A stretch of DNA of 64,000 bases, taken from assembly GCA_011390885.1 (NCBI GenBank), contig JAABRO010000011.1:186001-250000 (forward strand). The letters run 5' to 3'. A program made the translations under genes and the position numbers. Shown here one piece after another: positions 1-9,615 of the stretch. Numbering within the stretch: position 1 is the first letter of the stretch; every line of letters starts with the position of its first letter. The stretch is from Gemmatimonas sp. (lineage in GTDB: Bacteria; Gemmatimonadota; Gemmatimonadetes; Gemmatimonadales; Gemmatimonadaceae). The notes below the pieces were generated by a model. That model ran no database searches, was not told the DNA's origin, and saw nothing but the letters and a program-made list of their open reading frames with translations.

Positions 1-1976
1 AGCGCACGGTCGCCATCGCGCACGCCGGCCGCGCCGACTGGCCCGCGGGAACGCGCGTGAGCACCGAGCGCGCGCCGCGCTGGTCGCACGACCTCGACGG
101 CCTCTTCTTCGGGCTCGCCGTCGTACCGCCGGCCGTGCCGCGCGATTCGCAGCTCACCGACGACGACCGCCCCTCGCTGCGGCTCTGGCACGAGAACGAC
201 CAGCGCCTGCAGTCGCAGCAGGACGTGCAGGCCACGCAGGACCGTACCTTCTCCTTCCTCGCGGCCTACTGGCCGTCGAGCGACAAGGTGGTGCGCCTCA
301 CCGATGACGCCGCCCGTAGCGGCAGCCCCACCGACCTCGATCGCTGGGTGGTGACGAACGACGTCACGCCCTACCAGCGCCAGGCGAGCGTGGACGGCAT
401 CAACCGACGCGACGTGTACGTGGTGAATCCGCGCACCGGCGAGAAGCGGCTCGCGCTGCAGGGGCAGCAGGGCGCCGCCTCCCCGTCGCCCGACGGCCGC
501 CGCATGGCCTTCTGGCACGACGGCGAATGGCACGTGCTCGACATGGCCACGCTCGCGAAGACGCCGCTCACCACGGGCGGCCGCTTCATCAACGTGGAGG
601 ACGACCACAACGTGGACCGCCCGAGCTATCCGCTCTTCGGCTGGGCGGCCGACGGCAACGCCTTCCTGGCCTCCGACGGCTGGGACGTGTGGCGCGTCAA
701 CGTGAGCGGTGGCGCCCCGGTCAACCTCACCAAGGACGGGAAGGCGCGTGGCATCCGCTACGGACGCCCCATGCAGTTCGACCCGCGGCAACGCGGCGTG
801 AACCTGAACGCACCGTTCATGGTCACGGCCCGCGAGGAGCGCACCAAGCGTGAAGGCATCGTGCGCGTCGACCCGCGCGCCGGTCGCGTGACCGCGCTCG
901 AGTGGAAGGACGCGCGCATCATGCCCATGAAGGCGCGCAACGCCGACGTGTGGGTGGCGAGCATCTCCACCGCCGCGCGCTACCCCGACTACTGGCGCGT
1001 GACGTGGGGCGGCGACTCGCTCCGCCTCACCGACGGCGCGCCGAACATGAACGGCGTGGCGTGGAGCGCCGGCTCGCGCCTCGTCACCTACGTGAGCGAC
1101 AAGGGGGACACGCTGCAGGGCGCGCTCTTCCTCCCCGCCGGCTACGAGGAGGGGAAGAAGTACCCCACGGTGACGTACATCTACGAGAAGATGTCCGACA
1201 ACCTGCACACGTTCTACGCGCCCACCTTCAGCAGCTCGTACACGCCGAGCATCTACACGAGCCGCGGCTACGCGGTGTTCATGCCCGACATCGTGTACAA
1301 GATCAACGACCCCGGCATGTCGGCCGTGTGGTCGGTGGTGCCGGCCATCAAGGCAGCCGTGGCCACCGGCATCGTGGACGAGGGCAAGGTAGGGTTGCAC
1401 GGCCACTCGTGGGGCGGCTACCAGACCGCGTTCCTCGTGGGCCAGACGAACATCTTCAAGAGCGCCGTGGCCGGCGCGCCGCTCACCGACATGGTGAGCA
1501 TGTACAGCTCCGTGTACTGGAACACCGGCTCCGCCAACCAGCCCATCTTCCAGAGCTCGCAGGGGCGCTTCAAGGGCAACTTCATCGACAACAAGGACGC
1601 CTACGAGCGCAACTCGCCCAACCGCTACGCGGACAAGATCAACACGCCGCTCGTCATCCTGCACAACGACCGCGACGGCGCCGTGGACTTCAACCAGGGC
1701 ATCACCTTCTACAACACGCTGCGCCAGCTCGACAAGGACGTGATCCTGCTCGAGTACCAGGGCGAGAACCACGGCCTCTCGCAGCTCAAGAACCGGCGCG
1801 ACTACACGATCCGGCTCATGGAATGGTGGGACACGCACCTCAAGGGACAGCCGGCCCCCGACTGGATCGAGCGGGGCGTGCCGCGCCTCGAGATGGACGC
1901 GCACTATCGCGCCCGCAAGCCGCTGTACACGCCGCCGAAGAAGGCCGAGGAGAAGAAGCCGGCCCTCGTGCCCTGA
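1..1976 (+). CDS. S9 family serine peptidase, 5' end outside window
   Basis: This is the C-terminal part of a secreted prolyl-oligopeptidase-clan (S9) peptidase. The frame is open from base 3 with coding-like residues before the GTG at 57, so the true start lies left of the window and that GTG is probably internal. The first half carries propeller-like SPDGRR blades. The alpha/beta-hydrolase domain has the nucleophile in GHSWGGY (about 1400-1420), the acid in NDRDGAVD (about 1665) and the histidine in GENHGLS (about 1765). S9 enzymes of this form usually release dipeptides or acyl-amino acids from oligopeptides in the periplasm. The tail after the hydrolase fold is Lys/Glu-rich. It converges on the peroxidase gene across a strong hairpin. 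Confidence 0.9.
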   Translation, partial: RTVAIAHAGRADWPAGTRVSTERAPRWSHDLDGLFFGLAVVPPAVPRDSQLTDDDRPSLRLWHENDQRLQSQQDVQATQDRTFSFLAAYWPSSDKVVRLTDDAARSGSPTDLDRWVVTNDVTPYQRQASVDGINRRDVYVVNPRTGEKRLALQGQQGAASPSPDGRRMAFWHDGEWHVLDMATLAKTPLTTGGRFINVEDDHNVDRPSYPLFGWAADGNAFLASDGWDVWRVNVSGGAPVNLTKDGKARGIRYGRPMQFDPRQRGVNLNAPFMVTAREERTKREGIVRVDPRAGRVTALEWKDARIMPMKARNADVWVASISTAARYPDYWRVTWGGDSLRLTDGAPNMNGVAWSAGSRLVTYVSDKGDTLQGALFLPAGYEEGKKYPTVTYIYEKMSDNLHTFYAPTFSSSYTPSIYTSRGYAVFMPDIVYKINDPGMSAVWSVVPAIKAAVATGIVDEGKVGLHGHSWGGYQTAFLVGQTNIFKSAVAGAPLTDMVSMYSSVYWNTGSANQPIFQSSQGRFKGNFIDNKDAYERNSPNRYADKINTPLVILHNDRDGAVDFNQGITFYNTLRQLDKDVILLEYQGENHGLSQLKNRRDYTIRLMEWWDTHLKGQPAPDWIERGVPRLEMDAHYRARKPLYTPPKKAEEKKPALVP

Positions 1977-1992
1977 CGCCTGGCATGCGATG

Positions 1993-2036
1993 ACGACACG
2001 GCCCCGCCACTCTCACGAGTGGCGGGGCCGTGTCGT
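1993..2036. terminator. bidirectional hairpin between convergent genes
   Basis: A perfect 20-bp inverted repeat (arms 1993-2012 and 2017-2036, TCAC loop) lies between the stop codons at 1976 and 2073. There is no T-tract on either side. Its position between convergent genes argues for a two-way terminator. Confidence 0.8.
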
Positions 2037-2072
2037 GCAAGCCGCGCGTGGCGCGCGCCGCTCCGCGTCGAC

Positions 2073-3956
2073 TCAGTCGAGCGAGCGCAGGAACGCGATG
2101 AGGTCGGCGATCTCGCGGTCCGTGAGATCGAGCGCGTCGGTCGGCAGCGTCTGGTGCGCGGTGACCGCCCCGATCGCCTCCCCGCCGCCGAGGTTGTAGA
2201 AGCGGATGACCTCCTCGAGCGTGCGGTACACGCCGTTGTGCATGTACGGCGCCGTGCGCGCGCTGTGGCGCACGGTGGGCGTCTTGAAGGCGAAGGCGTG
2301 CAGCGGGTTGTCGTTGAGCGGGCCGCGCCCGGAATCGGCGTCCACGCGCGCGCCGCGCCAGACGGCACGCCCGGGCACGCCGATCACCTCGTACTCCGCC
2401 TCGGTGTAGCGCGTCGGCACGACGCCGTTGAAGAGCGGCGCGAAGTGGCAGGTGCCGCACGCGGCCTTGCCCATGTACACGTTGAAGCCGCGGCGCGCCT
2501 CCGCGCTGATGGCGGCCGTGTCACCGCGCAGCGCGCGATCGAAGGGCGCGTCCGTCACGGGCAGCGAGCGCACGTACGCCGCCAGCGCCGAGGCGATGCG
2601 CCGCGACGTGACGGCGCCGCTGTCTGCCGGCCCGCCGAAGGCGCGCGCGAACGCGGCGCGACGCACCGCATCGCTCCGCCACGCCTCGGCGACCCGATCG
2701 AGGTCGCCCGCCATCTCGTCGGGATTGTGCACCACGTCGCGCACCTGGTCCTCGAGGAACGCGAGGCGGCCATCGGCGTGCAGCGCCGGCTGCAGCGCCG
2801 CGTGCCGCAGCGTGGGCGTGTTGCGCAGCGACGCCGTGCGGCCTGCCACCGGCTCCGCGCGTACGCGCCCGTCCTGGAAGGCGCGCCCCGGCTGGTGACA
2901 GCTCGCGCAGCTGCGCGTGCCGTCGCCGGACAGCGCCGGGTCGTGGAAGAGCGCCGCACCGAGCGCGGTCGTCGACGCCGTGGGCGCCTCCGCCCACGTG
3001 GGCGCGAACGCCATCGGCTCCCACGCGCCCACCTCGTACGGCGTGGCGGCGTCCGCGCGCCACAGGCGCCGCTCGTCCGGCACCGCAATGCCGAGCGCCT
3101 CCCGCACGGCGGCGAGCGCGAGCCCCGCCGGGCGGGCATGCTGCACGATGAACCCGAATCGATCGAACGTCACGAACGCGGTGTCCCGCTCGAGCGTCGC
3201 GATCGCGCCGTCGAGCACGGCCTCGAGGTGTGCGAAGGCCGACGCATCCGCCGCCCGCGCGTCGGCCGCGTACGGCACGAGTGCGCCGCGCACGCCCCGC
3301 AGCGCTTCGGCGGACTCCAGGACGCTCCTCCTCGCCACGGGCGAGTCGAAGCCGGACAACCCCAGCGACACCACGCGCGCGAGTTCGCGCCGCAGGCCGT
3401 CGAAGTGGTGCTCGTCGGTGAAGGTGACCTGCGCGGCGATGAGACGCACGCGCCCGAGTGTCGCGCGCGTGTTGCGCACTTCCTCCGTGAGCATGCCGCT
3501 GCAGTCCGGTGCGACCGCCGGGAAGAGATACTCCTCGACCACCTGGAAGCCCTCAGGCTCGCGGTACGGCCGGTCGCCCTCGTCGTCCGCCACCTTGGGC
3601 AACGCCGGTCCGTTCAGCGCCATCGCCGCCGTCGGCGCCCATGTCTCGATGGCGTACTCGGCATGCTTGTACGCGCGACGCGCCTCGGTGAACGCGCGCT
3701 GCGCCTGCCGGTCGCCTTCGGGCGTGCCGACCGAGGCGGCCGCGCGCTCGAGCGACGCGAGCGCCGCATCCACGCTGTCCAGCTGTGCGCGCACGAGCGC
3801 CTGCGCAGCGGCCGTGCGCGCGGGCTGGCTGCGGGCGGGGGCGGCGGCGAGCAGGACACCCGGGATCGGTCCGTCACCTTCGGCCGCGACGGAGCCCCGA
3901 CCTGCGCACGCGCTCACCAGCGACACGACCAGCCCCGCCACCACTACGCGCGACAT
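2073..3956 (-). CDS. Di-heme cytochrome c peroxidase/MauG-like lipoprotein with imelysin-like N-terminal domain
   Basis: A 627-residue exported protein with two c-type heme sites, CASCH (residues 350-354) and CGTCH (about 500), in a CCP/MauG-like C-terminal half. The N-terminal ~260 residues are helical and look imelysin-like: a YKHAEYAIETW segment followed by GFQVVEEYLF, where imelysins have GxHxxE. I chose the ATG at 3956 because it gives a clean lipoprotein signal (lipobox ending at Cys17). The ATG at 4040 would also translate through the hairpin at 3971-3998. Members of the CCP/MauG family reduce peroxide or oxidise protein substrates through two hemes. It lies downstream of the PhoX-like lipoprotein gene on the same strand. 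Confidence 0.85.
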   Translation of the reverse strand: MSRVVVAGLVVSLVSACAGRGSVAAEGDGPIPGVLLAAAPARSQPARTAAAQALVRAQLDSVDAALASLERAAASVGTPEGDRQAQRAFTEARRAYKHAEYAIETWAPTAAMALNGPALPKVADDEGDRPYREPEGFQVVEEYLFPAVAPDCSGMLTEEVRNTRATLGRVRLIAAQVTFTDEHHFDGLRRELARVVSLGLSGFDSPVARRSVLESAEALRGVRGALVPYAADARAADASAFAHLEAVLDGAIATLERDTAFVTFDRFGFIVQHARPAGLALAAVREALGIAVPDERRLWRADAATPYEVGAWEPMAFAPTWAEAPTASTTALGAALFHDPALSGDGTRSCASCHQPGRAFQDGRVRAEPVAGRTASLRNTPTLRHAALQPALHADGRLAFLEDQVRDVVHNPDEMAGDLDRVAEAWRSDAVRRAAFARAFGGPADSGAVTSRRIASALAAYVRSLPVTDAPFDRALRGDTAAISAEARRGFNVYMGKAACGTCHFAPLFNGVVPTRYTEAEYEVIGVPGRAVWRGARVDADSGRGPLNDNPLHAFAFKTPTVRHSARTAPYMHNGVYRTLEEVIRFYNLGGGEAIGAVTAHQTLPTDALDLTDREIADLIAFLRSLD

Positions 3957-3970
3957 CGCCCCCCCAACGA

Positions 3971-3998
3971 CGACCGGGCCGCCGAAGCGGCCCGGTCG
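3971..3998 (-). terminator. hairpin between PhoX-like and peroxidase genes
   Basis: Perfect 12-bp stem (3971-3982 with 3987-3998) and a CGAA loop, between the stop at 4040 and the start at 3956 of two genes read in the same direction. It may end most transcripts of the upstream gene or protect its 3' end. No T-tract follows. Confidence 0.65.
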
Positions 3999-4039
3999 AT
4001 TGGAGCTGGCGGCGTGTGCGATGACTCGCCGCGACCGCA

Positions 4040-5506
4040 TCAGCGCGGCAGCCCCGTCACGACGATCAGCTGGCTCGCCTGGTTCTCGTTCGGGCGCAGC
4101 GTGCCGCCGTCCACGGCGCGGTAGCGGTCACCGCGCCAGGTGTGCGGCTGGATCGCGATGATGAAGGCATCTCGCACACCGATCTGGTCGGACACGTCGA
4201 TCATCGCGCCGAACTCCCAGGACCCGAAGCGCGACGCGCCGCCCACGTTGTACTTGGCCGCGTCGGCCGCCTCGCGCCGGTGGTCGAGTTCCATCACCGT
4301 GGCGAACGCCTTGCTGGTGAGGTTGTACTGGTAGATGCGCGCATCGTGCGTCTCGTCGCCGTAGCCGTTCGGGTCTTCCTGCGTGTACAGGTAGTTGCTG
4401 CCGACGTAGATGTTGTCCGGGTTCTGGAACTCGCGCGCCGGGCCGCTGCGGTCATCGCCATCGAGGATCACCTCGAGTGTGCCCTTGGTCGGGTCCGTGG
4501 CGTCCATCACCAGCTTGTACACTCGGCCGTACTTGCTGCGCGAGTAGTCGGCGTTGCGCCCCGTGTTGTTCTGGCCGGTCGTGTTGAAGTAGATCTCGCG
4601 GTTGTTCGCTGCGCTTCCCTTGCGATAATCGATGTCCTCGACGCGGCCGAACTGCAGCATGTTCACCGCGACACCGGCCTGCTCGAGCTGCGCGCCGGTC
4701 TTGCCGATGGCCGACCCGATGTCCTTGAACTCGACCGCCACCGGCTGGCCCACGCGCAGGTCCATCTCCCGCGTGTTGCCGTCCACGCGCGCCAGCACGT
4801 GCACGCGGCCGGTGTTGAGGTCACCCTCACGGTCCGCCTTGTACATCACGACCTGGCCGCCGTTCACGCCGGAGTCGTCGTCGCCGACCAGGACGATGGT
4901 CTTGCCGGGGTAAGCCGCCTTCGGCATCGGCACGGCATTTTCCGCGTTCCAGCGTCCGAACGCCTCCACGATGAAGTTGGAGTTGGCCGTGCCGAACGGG
5001 TTCACGGCGTGCGTCTGCGATTCGATGCCGCTCTCGCCCACGGTGAAGAAGAGCGGACCGTAGCCGTGCTCCTCGGGCGTGGCCATCGTGGCCGAGCAGA
5101 GGCGCCAGCGACCGGCGTTCGAGGTCATGAGGTAGTCGCCGCGCATCGGCTTGAGATCCTTGTCGAGCACGAGGCGCGACACCGCGAAGTTGTCCTCGTG
5201 GTTCGTCAGCAGCGTGAACGTGCCATCCTGGTTCTTCACCATGCCGGCGCCGTCCGCCGAGCCCCCGAAGATGAAGCCGGCCGACGCGGAGAGCGTATCG
5301 TCGGACGAGAGCAGGGTGTACGCCTTGGCGCCGGCGGCGAGGTTCTTGATCAGCGACGGGGTGACCGAGCGGTCGGCCAGCTGCGCACCGGTCGGCGTGG
5401 ACGGTCCGACGCCATTGTCGGTCGAGGCATCGTCGCTGCAGGCGGCGAGCAGGCCAGTGGCGGCCAAGGCAAGTGCTGGAAGGGACCGGCGGCGGATAAC
5501 GGACAT
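4040..5506 (-). CDS. PhoX/DUF839-like secreted lipoprotein, putative phosphatase
   Basis: A 488-residue predicted lipoprotein (start at 5506 chosen for the signal ending at Cys23 and a GAGGT five bases upstream). The body has PhoX/DUF839-like features: an early LLTNHED segment, acidic GDDDSGVNGG, EDIDY, and a late NPDNIYVGSNYLYTQED block where DUF839 proteins place metal ligands. PhoX enzymes are calcium/iron-dependent phosphomonoesterases, but many DUF839 lipoproteins have no tested activity, so the substrate is unknown. It precedes the di-heme peroxidase by 83 bp with a hairpin between. The divergent S9 peptidase starts 253 bp away. Confidence 0.7.
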   Translation of the reverse strand: MSVIRRRSLPALALAATGLLAACSDDASTDNGVGPSTPTGAQLADRSVTPSLIKNLAAGAKAYTLLSSDDTLSASAGFIFGGSADGAGMVKNQDGTFTLLTNHEDNFAVSRLVLDKDLKPMRGDYLMTSNAGRWRLCSATMATPEEHGYGPLFFTVGESGIESQTHAVNPFGTANSNFIVEAFGRWNAENAVPMPKAAYPGKTIVLVGDDDSGVNGGQVVMYKADREGDLNTGRVHVLARVDGNTREMDLRVGQPVAVEFKDIGSAIGKTGAQLEQAGVAVNMLQFGRVEDIDYRKGSAANNREIYFNTTGQNNTGRNADYSRSKYGRVYKLVMDATDPTKGTLEVILDGDDRSGPAREFQNPDNIYVGSNYLYTQEDPNGYGDETHDARIYQYNLTSKAFATVMELDHRREAADAAKYNVGGASRFGSWEFGAMIDVSDQIGVRDAFIIAIQPHTWRGDRYRAVDGGTLRPNENQASQLIVVTGLPR

Positions 5507-5759
5507 GAACGACCTCGATTCATCGAAGGAGACACGAACGGACAGGCCGGGCACACGGCGCCCGGGAAGCGACTCGGGAGGATCGCCGCCTCCCGTCACG
5601 CCCGCGCACGCGCGGCGTCACGACTGCGCGACGGGACCGTCACGTGTCGCGGTCGGACGGCCTCGCGCCTCCGCCCCTCGCACGGTCAGCCCTCGCGCGC
5701 GCCAGCCGGCCCTGTAGCTTCCCCTGCGGTTCCCTGCCTCACCTCCTGCCCGCGCCGCC
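5507..5759. other. divergent intergenic region, no clear promoter
   Basis: A 253-bp region between the divergent starts of the PhoX-like gene and an S9 peptidase gene. It must hold two promoters. The only AT-rich short element I find is TAGCTT near 5713 on the plus strand, without a matching -35. The last 50 bases before 5760 are strongly pyrimidine-rich. Confidence 0.4.
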
Positions 5760-8063
5760 ATGCTCTCCATCGCCTCTCGCGCCGTTCCCGCCCGTGCGTT
5801 CGCGCTCGCCCTGACCCTTACCTTCGCGCTCCAGCCGGCACTGCGTCCGGTCGCCGCTCAGGCCGCACCGCGCCCGATGACCTTCCTCGACATGCAGCAC
5901 CTCAAGTCGGCCGGCGCGCCCACGCCGAGCCCCGACGGCAAGTGGCTGCTGCACACCGTCTCCACCCCCGACTGGGAGCAGGCACGCTCCCAGACCGACC
6001 TGCACCTCGTGTCTCTCCAGCAGGGCGTGTCGTCGTCGCGCCAGCTCACCTTCACGGCTGACAAGAACGAGACGTCACCCGCGTGGACGCGTGACGGCAC
6101 CATGTTCGCCTTCCTCTCCAACCGCGATGCGACCGGAGAGAACGGCGGCAACCAGGTGTACCTCATGCGCCCGGATGGCGGCGAGGCGCGCAAGGTCACG
6201 TCGGCCGCGGGGGGCGTGTCGAGCTTCGCCTTCACGCGCGACGGCCGCTGGCTGGTGTACCGCGCCGGCCGCACCGCGCAGCAGCAGCTCTACCGGCTGC
6301 CCATGAGCGCGCTCTTCACCACCGAGCCGGAAAAGCTCACCAGTCACGCCGGCGGCGTGGTGGCGTGGGAGCTCGCCCCCGATTCGCGTCGCGCGTACTT
6401 CACCGGCCCCGATGTGGATGCGGCCGACGAGCGCCTGCGCCGCGAGAAGAAGTTCACGGTGGACATCCGGAACGCGCCCACCCCGCTCAACAGCCTCTGG
6501 GCGCTCGACCTGGAGCCGGTGCGCGCCGTGCGTCTCACCCGCGACTCGTCGATCACGGTGGACAACCTCGTCGTGTCGCCCGACAGCCGCTGGGTGGGCT
6601 TCACCGGCATCTCGTCCGACCGCTATGCGCGCAACATCACCGAGGAAGGCATCAACGGGGATCTCTTCCTGCTCGAGGCGGCGACCGGTCAGGTGGAGCG
6701 CCTCACGAACAACCGGGAAGTGAGCGAGGGCGGCCTCTCCTTCTCCCCTGACGGCAAGTGGGTGGCCTTCTCGGCGCCCAACGACCTCACGCGCTACACC
6801 ATGTCCAATCGTCGCGTCTACCTGCGCGACGTGACGGCACGTGGTGGCGAGTGGCGCAAGCTTGGCGAGTCGTTCGACGGCAACGTGGCCGTGGACTTCT
6901 GGTCGCCGGACAGCCGCACCATCTACTTCAACGAGGGCGTCAAGGCCACGCGCCAGCTGCTCGCGCTCGACGTGGCGCGCAACACGGTCAAGCAGGTCAC
7001 GCAGCTGCCGGCCGCGCTCACCGTGAGCCGCGACGACGACGCGGGCGTGCTGCTCATCAACTACTCCGATCCGGCCACGCCGCCCACGCTCTACACCGTC
7101 GCGTCGATCGAGCGCGTGGGCAACAAGGCTTCCTGGACGCAGCTCTCCGACGTGAACCCGCAACTGCGCGAGATCGCGCTCGGCGAGGAGCGCGAGATCA
7201 CCTGGACCTCCACCGACGGCAAGCCGGTGGGTGGTGTGCTCAACCTGCCGGTGGGCTACCGCGAGGGGCAGCGCTATCCGCTCATCGTGGCCATTCACGG
7301 CGGCCCCGCCTCGGCCGACCTGCTCAGCTTCAACGGCGGCTACGGCTCACAGGTGTACGCGGGCGCCGGCTACGTCGTGCTCAAGCCCAACTACCGCGGC
7401 TCCACCAACTACGGCGAGGCACATCGCACCGCCATCGTGGGCAACTACTTCCCGCAGGGCTACGACGACATCATCACCGGCGTGGATCACCTCATTGCGC
7501 AGGGGATCGTGGATTCCTCGCGCATGGGCATGCTCGGCTGGAGCGCGGGCGGCCACTGGTCCAACTGGACGCTGGTAAACACCGACCGCTTCAAGGCGAT
7601 CAGCTCGGGCGCCGGCACCTCGAACTGGATCTCCATGTACGCGCAGAGCGACGTGCAGCGGAACCGCCAGTTCTACCTCGGCGACAAGCTCCCCTACGAT
7701 GACTTCGACGCCTACTGGAACCAGTCGCCCATCAAGTACATCAGCAAGGCGAAGACGCCCACCATGATCCACGTGGTAGAGGGCGACCCGCGCGTGCCGA
7801 GCCCGCAGTCGGTGGAGCTGCACATGGCGCTCAAGAAGCTCGGCGTGCCCACGGAGCTGTTCATGTACCCGGGCGCCAGCCACGGCATCCCCGACCCGCG
7901 CAACCGGCTGGTGAAGTCGGTGAGCGAGATGGCGTGGATGGACTACTACGTGCGCGGCAGGGGCGAGCGCTTCAACTGGCGCGACGTGCTCGGCACCGTG
8001 AAGGGCGGGGCCGATTCGTCGCGTGCGAACGCGGGACCGACGATCGTGCCGGACGATCGTTGA
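5760..8063 (+). CDS. S9 family peptidase (DPP IV/acylaminoacyl-peptidase type)
   Basis: A 767-residue secreted serine peptidase with a Sec signal peptide of about 38 residues ending in an Ala-rich cleavage region. A WD-like propeller with repeated SPDG/SPDSR motifs fills residues 50-460. The alpha/beta-hydrolase domain follows, with Ser595 in GWSAGG, Asp676 in GDPRVPS and His708 in GASHGI, a complete triad. It would cleave short peptides in the periplasm. There is no Shine-Dalgarno; the leader is pyrimidine-rich. It stands alone, convergent with susD, with a long hairpin between. Confidence 0.93.
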   Translation: MLSIASRAVPARAFALALTLTFALQPALRPVAAQAAPRPMTFLDMQHLKSAGAPTPSPDGKWLLHTVSTPDWEQARSQTDLHLVSLQQGVSSSRQLTFTADKNETSPAWTRDGTMFAFLSNRDATGENGGNQVYLMRPDGGEARKVTSAAGGVSSFAFTRDGRWLVYRAGRTAQQQLYRLPMSALFTTEPEKLTSHAGGVVAWELAPDSRRAYFTGPDVDAADERLRREKKFTVDIRNAPTPLNSLWALDLEPVRAVRLTRDSSITVDNLVVSPDSRWVGFTGISSDRYARNITEEGINGDLFLLEAATGQVERLTNNREVSEGGLSFSPDGKWVAFSAPNDLTRYTMSNRRVYLRDVTARGGEWRKLGESFDGNVAVDFWSPDSRTIYFNEGVKATRQLLALDVARNTVKQVTQLPAALTVSRDDDAGVLLINYSDPATPPTLYTVASIERVGNKASWTQLSDVNPQLREIALGEEREITWTSTDGKPVGGVLNLPVGYREGQRYPLIVAIHGGPASADLLSFNGGYGSQVYAGAGYVVLKPNYRGSTNYGEAHRTAIVGNYFPQGYDDIITGVDHLIAQGIVDSSRMGMLGWSAGGHWSNWTLVNTDRFKAISSGAGTSNWISMYAQSDVQRNRQFYLGDKLPYDDFDAYWNQSPIKYISKAKTPTMIHVVEGDPRVPSPQSVELHMALKKLGVPTELFMYPGASHGIPDPRNRLVKSVSEMAWMDYYVRGRGERFNWRDVLGTVKGGADSSRANAGPTIVPDDR

Positions 8064-8159
8064 GGCGCAGCCGGTCGCGGCTGCACAGCGCCCCCGCAGC
8101 GACGCCATGATGGCCTGACGCAGGGCCGTATCGCACGGCTGCATCGCTCGGCCGAAGAC

Positions 8160-8200
8160 ACGAACGGGGCCGGTCGCACCATGCGACCGGCCCCGTTCGT
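8160..8200. terminator. bidirectional hairpin between S9 peptidase and susD
   Basis: Perfect 19-bp stem (8160-8178 with 8182-8200) and a 3-nt loop, between convergent stops at 8063 and 8220. Read on the minus strand, the stem is followed by TTCGTGTC-like sequence rather than a T-tract. A small hairpin (8067-8084) also follows the plus-strand stop. Confidence 0.8.
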
Positions 8201-8219
8201 CTGCTGACCGTGTTGACGA

Positions 8220-9605
8220 CTACGGCAGCCGGTCGGTGCACCCCTGGAAGTTGGGGTTGTTCCGCTCGTCAGTGACCACGGGCAGGTTCACGTCCGAGCC
8301 GTAGTTGCCGCCCTTGTAGTGCACACCCTGCGGGAAGGTGTTCTGCTCGGTGCGACCGTACTGCCTGATCAGGCGCCGCATGTCGCCGAGGCGCTGGCCG
8401 CGGCTGAACGTCCAGAACGCCTTCTCGCGGAAGTGCAGGCTCACCCGCGCCTCCGTGGAACCCGGATCCACGAGCGCCGGCAAGGCGGCCGGCTGGACCG
8501 TGCCGAGCGCCGGCGGTGCCGCGCGCAGCGCGTTGTGGATCGACAGCCACAGCCCCGGATTGTTGGCCTGCAGCGCCGCCTCGGCTTCGATCATGCGCGC
8601 ATCGATGCCGTTGGCCACGTCCACGGCCGTGAGCTGGTCCCACATCGTGGTGGTGCGGGCGTACGTCTGGCCATCCTGGCCGTTGATCGCCCCCGACGTC
8701 CGGATCACGACGGGGAGCCGCGGATCACCGGCCGACGCGAAGGGAATCGCGTTGAGCACGCGGATGTTGCGCGCGTTGCCCTCCACGCTGTCGCCCACGC
8801 TGTAGCGGCGCGAGCTGATGCCCTGGCCCCAGATCGTGTTCGTGCTCGTGGTGAGCGAGAACGTGTGCTGGTAGCGGAACGACGTGGGAATGCCCGTCAC
8901 GAGCGTGCCCGCCGCGGCGAACTGTCCCTGCGCCAGCGCCACACGCGCCCGCGCCACGCGCGACGCCCGGTTGATCAGCACGGTGGCGGCATCGGTCGCG
9001 TTGGAGAACGCGATGGCGCTGTCGAGCGACCCCGCAGCGAGGGCGAACACCTCCGCGGTCGAGAGTGGCTGCCCCGGCACGGGGGGCACCGCGTTGCCGT
9101 CGCTGATCGGGATGCCGTTGCAGAAGTCCGACGCGAGCTGCATCTCGGCGAAACCGCGTGCGAGATACATCTCGGCGAGAAGCGTGCGCGCGCTCGGCCG
9201 GTACGCGTTGAGCGCCGCGATCGCCTCGTCGGCGCGCGTGCGGGTGCGATAGAGCTGCCGCAGCATGCCCGTGATGGAGCCGTTGAACTCCTGGATGGTG
9301 CGCTGGTCGGTCTCGTCGTTCTGGATGAACGTCGAGCTGGTCGACCACTCGTCGGCCAGCAGGCCGCCGAACAGCCAGGTGCTTTCGCCTCCGCCGGTGA
9401 TCGAGCGGAAGGTGCCGACCACGCCATTGGCGATGGCCGTGGCGCCCTCCTCGGTCGCCGCGTCAGAGGGATTGATGATGTCCGGGTCGACGACCCCGAG
9501 CAGGCGCTCATTCGCCTCGTTGCACGCGACACCCGCCAGCACGAGGGCAGCGACTGCTCCCACGCGCGCACCACGCCGGACGCGGTCCAGTCGGTTGTGT
9601 GTCAT
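8220..9605 (-). CDS. SusD/RagB-family outer-membrane lipoprotein
   Basis: A 461-residue surface lipoprotein that pairs with the SusC-like barrel upstream as its substrate-capturing lid. The start at 9605 gives a lipoprotein signal with Cys28 (LAGVAC) and a GAGGAG six bases before the ATG. The sequence has the SusD pattern: NPSDAATEEGATAIANG helix after the signal, TPR-like helices with repeated Ala-rich ARVALAQG segments, and a C-terminal FREKAFWTFSRGQRLGDMRRLIRQYGR block followed by the FPQG motif typical of SusD ends. Substrate is unknown; no glycoside hydrolase is adjacent, and the neighbouring S9 peptidases make peptides possible. Confidence 0.92.
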   Translation of the reverse strand: MTHNRLDRVRRGARVGAVAALVLAGVACNEANERLLGVVDPDIINPSDAATEEGATAIANGVVGTFRSITGGGESTWLFGGLLADEWSTSSTFIQNDETDQRTIQEFNGSITGMLRQLYRTRTRADEAIAALNAYRPSARTLLAEMYLARGFAEMQLASDFCNGIPISDGNAVPPVPGQPLSTAEVFALAAGSLDSAIAFSNATDAATVLINRASRVARARVALAQGQFAAAGTLVTGIPTSFRYQHTFSLTTSTNTIWGQGISSRRYSVGDSVEGNARNIRVLNAIPFASAGDPRLPVVIRTSGAINGQDGQTYARTTTMWDQLTAVDVANGIDARMIEAEAALQANNPGLWLSIHNALRAAPPALGTVQPAALPALVDPGSTEARVSLHFREKAFWTFSRGQRLGDMRRLIRQYGRTEQNTFPQGVHYKGGNYGSDVNLPVVTDERNNPNFQGCTDRLP

Positions 9606-9615
9606 GGGTTGCTCC

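Noticed and set aside
3957-4040. Start of the di-heme peroxidase at the ATG at 4040
   Set aside because: It would add 28 residues before a complete lipoprotein signal and run through a perfect intergenic hairpin.
2019-4124. Long plus-strand open frames opposite the peroxidase gene
   Set aside because: Composition is Arg/Ala-rich and motif-free, while the minus strand holds clear heme motifs.
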